Assembly (NCBI GenBank): GCA_038116745.1
Contig: JAYODW010000084.1
Span: forward strand, 1 to 8,267
From: JAYODW01 sp038116745
GTDB taxonomy: Bacteria > Pseudomonadota > Gammaproteobacteria > Ga0077536
Direction of reading: 5' to 3'
DNA: 8,267 nucleotides
Shown here: positions 1-6,100 of the stretch, in pieces
Numbering within the stretch: the first letter of the stretch is position 1
Layout of the letters: every line of letters starts with the position of its first letter
Notes under the pieces: generated by a model
Told to the model about the DNA's origin: nothing
The model's database searches: none
The model's input: the letters and a program-made list of their open reading frames with translations, nothing else
Made by a program: the position numbers and the translations under genes

Positions 1-86
1 TCGCCGACTGCGCCGCAGGCCCCGATTTCCGCGAGGGGGTCATGGCTTTCGTGGAAAAGCGCAAGGCGCAGTTCACCGGGCGCTGA
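1..86 (+). CDS. Enoyl-CoA hydratase/isomerase family protein, C-terminal fragment (5' truncated by window edge)
   Basis: The frame starting at base 3 reads ADCAAGPDFREGVMAFVEK, continues RKAQFTGR, and stops at TGA (84-86). The ending 'DF-EGV-AF-EKR---F-GR' is the characteristic C-terminus of crotonase-fold enoyl-CoA hydratases, which hydrate trans-2-enoyl-CoA in fatty-acid beta-oxidation and related acyl-CoA degradation in the cytoplasm. Only 27 residues are visible, so the catalytic glutamates, the oxyanion-hole region and the exact subfamily cannot be judged. The gene converges on the giant protease gene, leaving a 70-bp gap that contains a hairpin. There is no sign of functional linkage between the two genes. 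The family call rests on motif recognition alone. Confidence 0.78.
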   Translation, partial: ADCAAGPDFREGVMAFVEKRKAQFTGR

Positions 87-97
87 CCCGTGGCAGA

Positions 98-131
98 CAG
101 CTCCTCTCGACTGCACTGTTGCGAGGAGCTG
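98..131. terminator. Hairpin between convergent genes, probable bidirectional terminator
   Basis: A perfect 9-bp inverted repeat (cagctcctc at 98-106, gaggagctg at 123-131) encloses a second short stem (108-111 with 118-121, one G-T pair), giving an almost continuous hairpin with a 6-nt loop. It lies 12 bases after the hydratase stop and 25 bases beyond the protease stop (TAG read on the minus strand at 157-159), where a shared terminator would be expected. Neither strand has a clear U-tract after the stem, so it is not a textbook intrinsic terminator. Confidence 0.5.
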
Positions 132-156
132 GACTCAACCGTCGGATTGCCTGCCG

Positions 157-3100
157 CTAATCAAGCAGCAGGTTCAGAACACCCGGGGGGATTCCCACGC
201 GCGGACGGTCAGGCGTGGAGCGCCGGTTAAAGGGATCGCTGCCGGCCGCAATCTCATCGACGTCGAGGAAGCCGTCGCCGTCGTCGTCATCATCCTCCTT
301 GTTGCCTATCCCGTCGCCGTCAGTGTCGACTGATTCATTCGGATCGGTGCGGAACGCATCCTGGGAGTCGGGTACGCCGTCATTGTCGTCGTCCGTATCG
401 CACGCGTCACCCAAAACATCCGTATCGGAATTCGTCTGGGACGCATTGGGCACCAAGCGGCAGTTATCGGACACATCAGGCACGCCGTCGTTATCGTCAT
501 CCGTATCGGCATTGTCACCGGTGCCGTCGTCATCAGAGTCAATCGTCTCAGTCGCGTCCTCAGGGAGCGCATCCAGATAATTCAGCACTCCATCACCGTC
601 TATATCGTCGTCACACGCGTCCCCGGCGTCATCCTCATCGAGGTTTTCCTGCCCAGGGTTCGACAGGAACAGGCAGTTATCCGAAATATCCTCCACCCCG
701 TCGTTATCGTCATCCGGGTCGGCGTTGTCACCCTGGCCGTCGTCGTCAAAGTCCACGGTCTCGCTCGGGTTGTCCGGAAACGCATCCCCCCAGTCCGCAA
801 AACCGTCGCTATCACGATCGGGAAAGTAAGCCACGTCGTGCAAAGCTCCGGACACCGAAAAAAGCGAGGTTTCTGTCCCGCTCTGCGGGTCAAGCAGGAA
901 CATGCCTCCTGCGATACCCCAAAGCGCATCATTCATCACACGCCCGAGGCCCATGTAACCGCTCTCCAGCGGCAGCTGGCTCAGGATCTCGCCCGTATCA
1001 GGGTCAAGCTCATAGAGTCCGGGAATGTTTTTGCCGGCGCAGAGCAATCGACCATCCGGATAGAAGGTGAGTGCGCCGCGGTCACAGTCCGTTACGCCGA
1101 GAACCTCGATGGCAGCGCTCTCGGGCTCTATCCGCAGAAAGTCGGTTTCAATGACCAGCGGGTTGTAAGACACGATCCGTTGTCGTGTGCCAAACATCTC
1201 CCGGCTGACGGGATGAACCGCAATCTCCTGAACTTCACCGCCCGCCAGTGCGCCCGAGGTGAACAGTACTTCGCCGGTGTGCCGGTCCAGTTCCAGAATA
1301 TGCTGCTTGCCGTCGATCGCAGATTTGCCCGTCACCGCCCAGAGCCTCCCGTCAACGGTGAAGTCAATGGACGGTAAGCCGTTGGCCTGCTCCACCTGAG
1401 CGATCGGGACCAGCGCACCAGCAGGCAGAGCTACTGCGTAGAGCGTCTCAGCGCCCGCTCCCGACTTTTTGCCAGACGAGGCATACAGCCCGGCGCTGTC
1501 CAGGTCGTAAAAATACGCAGAGCCGCTGTAGGGCCCGCTTTCGCCACCGCTGTCACCGTTTCGCGGCCCGCCGACAATCAGAGAGCCCCCATCCAGATCC
1601 AGGGCACCCCCCCAGTAGGCATAGCGAAACTCCGGCGCAACCTGATCGCGGTCGCGCGGGGTCAGTTTCGCGTTCGGGGCCCAGTGTCCGTCATCGAAGC
1701 GCTGAAAAAGGTAGACCGAACCCGTATTGTCCTCATCCGGGGAAAAGCAGGGTTCCTGCTCTCCCTGGTAACAGCTTCGTGGTACCAGGATCGGTTCAAA
1801 ATAATCATCGCCGTAGGCAGAGACCGCCATGCGATTGCCGGAAAGCGCTATGTCACTCCCGAACACATCGCCAGCGGCGGCGTCGGTCGTGACCAGTCGC
1901 TCGGCATACTGCCAGCCTTCGGCGCCGCGCTCGAAGCGGTAGACCGCGCCAGCGTAATTGCCTTCACCCGGCGCTCCCACGAGCAGGGTTTCACCCTCCG
2001 CTGCGTAGGCATATCCGAACGAAGACTCCGCAGGCAGTTCACCCGGATTCAGTGCCTGCTGCAGGCTCCAGTCCTCGCCATCACCCGCCCCGAACACCCA
2101 GGCGGGATAACCCGACCCAGACTCGCAGTCCCCGATGTAGCCGCAACTACGCTCAAGGCCAGCAAAAATCTGGCCACCGGCAAAGGCGAAAAATCTCCCT
2201 AAGCCTATACCCACATCGTCATACGCCTCCGGCGGCGTAATCACTTCAACCTGCCGCCAGCGTCCTTCCAGACTGCGGAACAGAAAAATCGCGCCGTCCG
2301 TATACGAATAGGCACTGGCCGACCCACCGACCGCAATCACCTCCCCGTCAATCGCGAGCGCTTCTCCGAAGCTTTGATAGGCCAGCGGGGTTTCAGGCAC
2401 CAGGCGCTGGATCGGGTACCACACCCCCTCAGCATCCTGCTGGTACACCCAGGCGGCCCCGGATGAGACGCCATTCACAGACTCGTAAGGCGAACCGACC
2501 ACCAGCAGTCCTTCAGCCAGCGCCAGCGCATCACCGAACCTGTAGCTACGCTCCGGCTGCGGGTTCGGCAGCTTCTGCCGGAGGCGCCAGCGAACGCCCT
2601 CCCGCTCGAAGACGTAAACCGCACCTTCTGTCGGGTTGCTGTCCTGACTCTCGTCACTCTGAGAGGGAGCGGCCACGACCGCTTTGTCGCCCTCAATGAC
2701 CACCTCATAACCAAACAACCCGGAGTCAATGACATCCGGCGAGAACGTCTTCTGCTGCTGGTAAACACGCCCCACGGGCAGATCTGCTGCATCGTCGGGA
2801 AGAGAGCCGAGCTCGTACTCAAGGCGGTCGACCAGCGTGTCCTCGTCAAGGTCCTGCTCAGAGTAAGGGCTGTGCTCTGCAACACCTGGGTAGCGCGCCT
2901 CCCAGGCATCCGGCATGCCGTCAGCGTCCACATCGGGATCCGCGCCCATGCCGGTCGCAAGGCAGCTTTCGTCACAGAGATCCGGGGCGCCGTCGCCGTC
3001 ACCGTCAGGAAAAGACCCTATCGGCGTATACGGAAACCAGTCTGCGATGTCAGGCAGGCCGTCGTTGTCGTCGTCCGGGTCGGCGTTATTCGCGAGGCCA

Positions 3101-6100
3101 TCCCCATCGGTGTCAGCCCATTCAGCAGGATCGAGCGGAAAGTGATCGCGCGAATCCTCCACACCATCGCCGTCATCGTCCGGATCCAGGTTATTGCCGA
3201 CGCCGTCGAGGTCGGTATCGACAGTCTCTCCCGGATCTCGCGGGAACTGATCGAGGTCGTCAACGACACCATCGTTATCGTCATCCGGGTCGGCGTTGTC
3301 ACCGATCCCGTCCCCATCAGTATCTGTGGTCTCTTCAGGGTCCAGCGGAAATGCGTCAATCCCATCCTCGACTTCGTCACCATCACTATCCTTGAGCTCC
3401 GGATTAAGTCCACGGGCACGCTCCCAGTCATCAGACAGGCCATCACCATCGGTATCTACGGCGTCACCTGCCGCCGCGCAGGACCCAAGCAGCTTTTCGA
3501 TGACCTGCTCCCGCACGGACTCCGTCATGGCTTCGGCCGGGTATGCAAGGAACGTTGCCTGGTAGAGGCCAGCGTCGTGATGCAGACCGGCAGTCGAACC
3601 GTCCGACCAGGCAATCAACGGCGTTGCGTTGGCCCCGGGCTGCAGCGCATCGCCGAAATTCTGCTCCGGCGATACAAATGCCAGGGTGTCGTCGAAGGCG
3701 CCGACCAGCGAGCCTGCCTCGGCCGACACTGCCGGTCGGTACACATCATCATCGACTGCGTAGAGACCAAGGTAGCGCCGCATGAAGGGAGTCAGACCAC
3801 GGACGCTGTGATAATCCTGCGCACTCAGGACAAAACAGCCGCCAGCCTCGAGATAGTCCGCCAGCGCCCCTTCACTCTCAGGCCCCGGCCCGGTGGTAGG
3901 GGCGTAGGCGCCGCCGGTAAACCACACGACGGCATCGGCCGCCATCAGATTCTCAAACTCCGGCTCATTGTCGCTGCTTCGGGTGTCCCAGACGTTATAG
4001 GCAATACCCAACCTATCCAGGACCGCAGTGAAGTAAGACTGAACGTCCGGTCGGTCGTGATCGTCATCGACCAGCAACACCGAGAAATCCGCAGCAATGG
4101 TCTCGAGAAAGGTCGCGCTGACAACCGTATCGGTCTGCAGCACAAGGCTGCAGGTCTCGCCTGACTGGCCGAGGCAGGCGCCGCCCCAGCTGGCGAAGAC
4201 CGAGCCTGGCGCCGCTGCAGCGGTAAGCACCACCGCCGAGCCGGGCGCGAGCGCAAAACTGCACTCGTCTGCAGGGCAGCTGATCCCCACCGGGGCACTG
4301 CTGACGCTGCCGCTGCCGCTGGTTTCCACGCTAAGCACAGGCAGGGGCGAGAAATGGGCGCTTACGCTGCGATCCGCAGCCATGACCAAACGGCAGCTTC
4401 CCGAAGCAGAGCAGGCGCCGGACCAGCTTTCCAGCTGCCAGCCCGACGCCGGCTGTGCGATCAGCACAATCTCGGCGCCATTTTCAAATTGCGCCTGGCA
4501 GTCGGTCGGGCAGTCAACGCCGACAGGGGTCGACACAACGCTTCCCTCGCCCGACAGGGCCACCGAGAGCACTCGCGTGACCACCGGGGCGGCATCAATC
4601 GTCAGAGTGATCGCGCCGGCGGCACCTGACAACCCATCAACTGCAATGTGATAAGCCTGTCCGCCGGTTGCCTGGAAGGAGACCGCGCTCTGCGGCGAGC
4701 CGCTGTCGTCGTTGTTCTCCGCAACCGGCGTCAGCTGACTGACAGACTGCCCGGTATAAACCGCGAGCAGCGTGTCGAAGCCGCTGCCGGCAGTGCTGAC
4801 CGTGACGACTGCACTGTCCTGCGGAGTCCACGTCCACCACACCGAAGCGCCGCCGCTGTCGCCGGCGTGTAATGGCTCGCCGACCTCCCTGCTCGCGCCG
4901 ACTGAAGTACCCACGGCGTCCGAGAGCGGCAGTGGTCCACTCAGAGGAACCGCATTTAAGAAGTCATCGTTAGCCGGTGCGGGAAGGGTCGCCGCCTGTA
5001 GCTGGAGCGTGATATTGCCCTCTGCCCCATTTAGACCATCCACCGCAATCCTGTAAGCCTGCCCTGCGACGGGCGCGAACGTGACCCTGCTCTGCAACCG
5101 ATTGTCTGCATCGGTTCCTCCGTCATCACTCGACACCACCGCGGACAGATTGCTGACTGAAACGCCGGTGTAGACCGCAAGCAGTGTGTCAAAGGAACTC
5201 CCAAAGCTGTTGATTTCGACCAGCGCGGGTGCCGGATCAGGCGCCTTCCAGTGCCACCAGACCGAGCGGCCACCAGCCTTACCAGCATGGGCGGGTTCGC
5301 CCTGTTCCTTGCTGGCTGCAAAATTTCCGCCGGTTACCTTCTGCGGCAGATCGGCTTGAATGGACAGGCTGTCTTCGAACACATCGTTTGCCGGCGGCGG
5401 GCGGCTGATGTCCAGCGTGACGAGGCGGGAGGAGCTCGCAAGGTTCACAGTGGCCTCGTAGTGGCCGGCCGTCAGCGCGCGGGCGGCGGCATTGACCGTC
5501 ATGACGACATCGACCGAGCCGTTACCAACCACTTCCCCGGATTCCGGCACGGCCGTTATCCAGACAGGCAGGTCGGATACGCTGAACGGCTGAGGTATAG
5601 ATCCCAGGTTCTCCAGGGTGTAGGACTGCGTCGGGGGCGAGAAAGGCCCACCAACGGTACCGGATGCGGCGTAAGTTTGCGCCGGCAAAACCACCAGCTC
5701 CGGCAGCGCAACGATGGCCTCCTCAAACGCCAGGTTGAGAACAATGTCCCCCGTCTCCCCCGCGCGCCCGTCAACGGCCAGATGGTAAAGCGTGCCGGCC
5801 GTGACCTCGAAGCTGACGACATTATCCCCGCAGGAGTCTGCCGCGCACGGCGCTTCAGTCAAACCGTCTACTGTTGCACCTGTATACGCTGCCAACACCG
5901 CATTGAATTCGCTCTGCTCGACACTCGCAGTCATCTCACCGTCGACTGGCGCTAACCAGCGCCACCAAACAGAGCGCCCTCCGCCTGCATCACGATGATC
6001 CGGCTCGCCTGTTTCTTTTGAGGCACCGGCGTTCGAGCCCTCCAGGCTACCCGTGGGATTGGTTATGACGAGACCTTCGACAAACTTGTCATTGGCTGCG

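Larger units (their letters stand above)
701..3303. repeat. 32-bp exact direct repeat pair (701-732 and 3272-3303) bracketing the propellers
   Basis: Bases 701-732 and 3272-3303 are identical over 32 bp, starting tcgttatcgtcatccgggtc and ending gttgtcacc. Both encode GDNADPDDDND on the minus strand (residues 1572-1582 and 2429-2439). The offset is 2571 bp, which is 857 codons, so the two copies are in the same reading phase. A third, imperfect copy with a few mismatches lies at about 485-516. Confidence 0.9.

Noticed and set aside
215..580. Ser/Pro-rich plus-strand frame opposite TSP3 array 2
   Set aside because: Low-complexity Ser/Pro/Val composition is the shadow of Asp-rich repeat codons in another frame, not a protein-like sequence.
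2791..3459. CRISPR-like regular DNA periodicity (105 bp)
   Set aside because: The period is a whole number of codons, repeats are imperfect and fully explained by coding TSP3 units; there are no unique spacers between identical short repeats.
4030..4089. Response-regulator receiver domain suggested by VLLVDDD (residues 1313-1319)
   Set aside because: The following segments lack the receiver phospho-Asp strand and the conserved Lys. The WFTGG and GG-x-LSAQDY motifs fit the amidotransferase-like fold instead, and the protein is exported.
2872..4164. Plus-strand open frame of 430 codons opposite TSP3 array 1 and the amidotransferase-like domain
   Set aside because: It is antisense to a region with strong domain homology. 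Asp codons (GAT/GAC) read backwards give Val/Ile-type codons with no stops, producing long Val/Ile/Arg-rich shadows. No family motif, signal or ribosome binding site is seen.
5251..5955. Plus-strand frame of 234 codons opposite the PPC/BACON region
   Set aside because: It is Arg/Gly-rich antisense composition expected in GC-rich DNA. The minus-strand domains here are clear.
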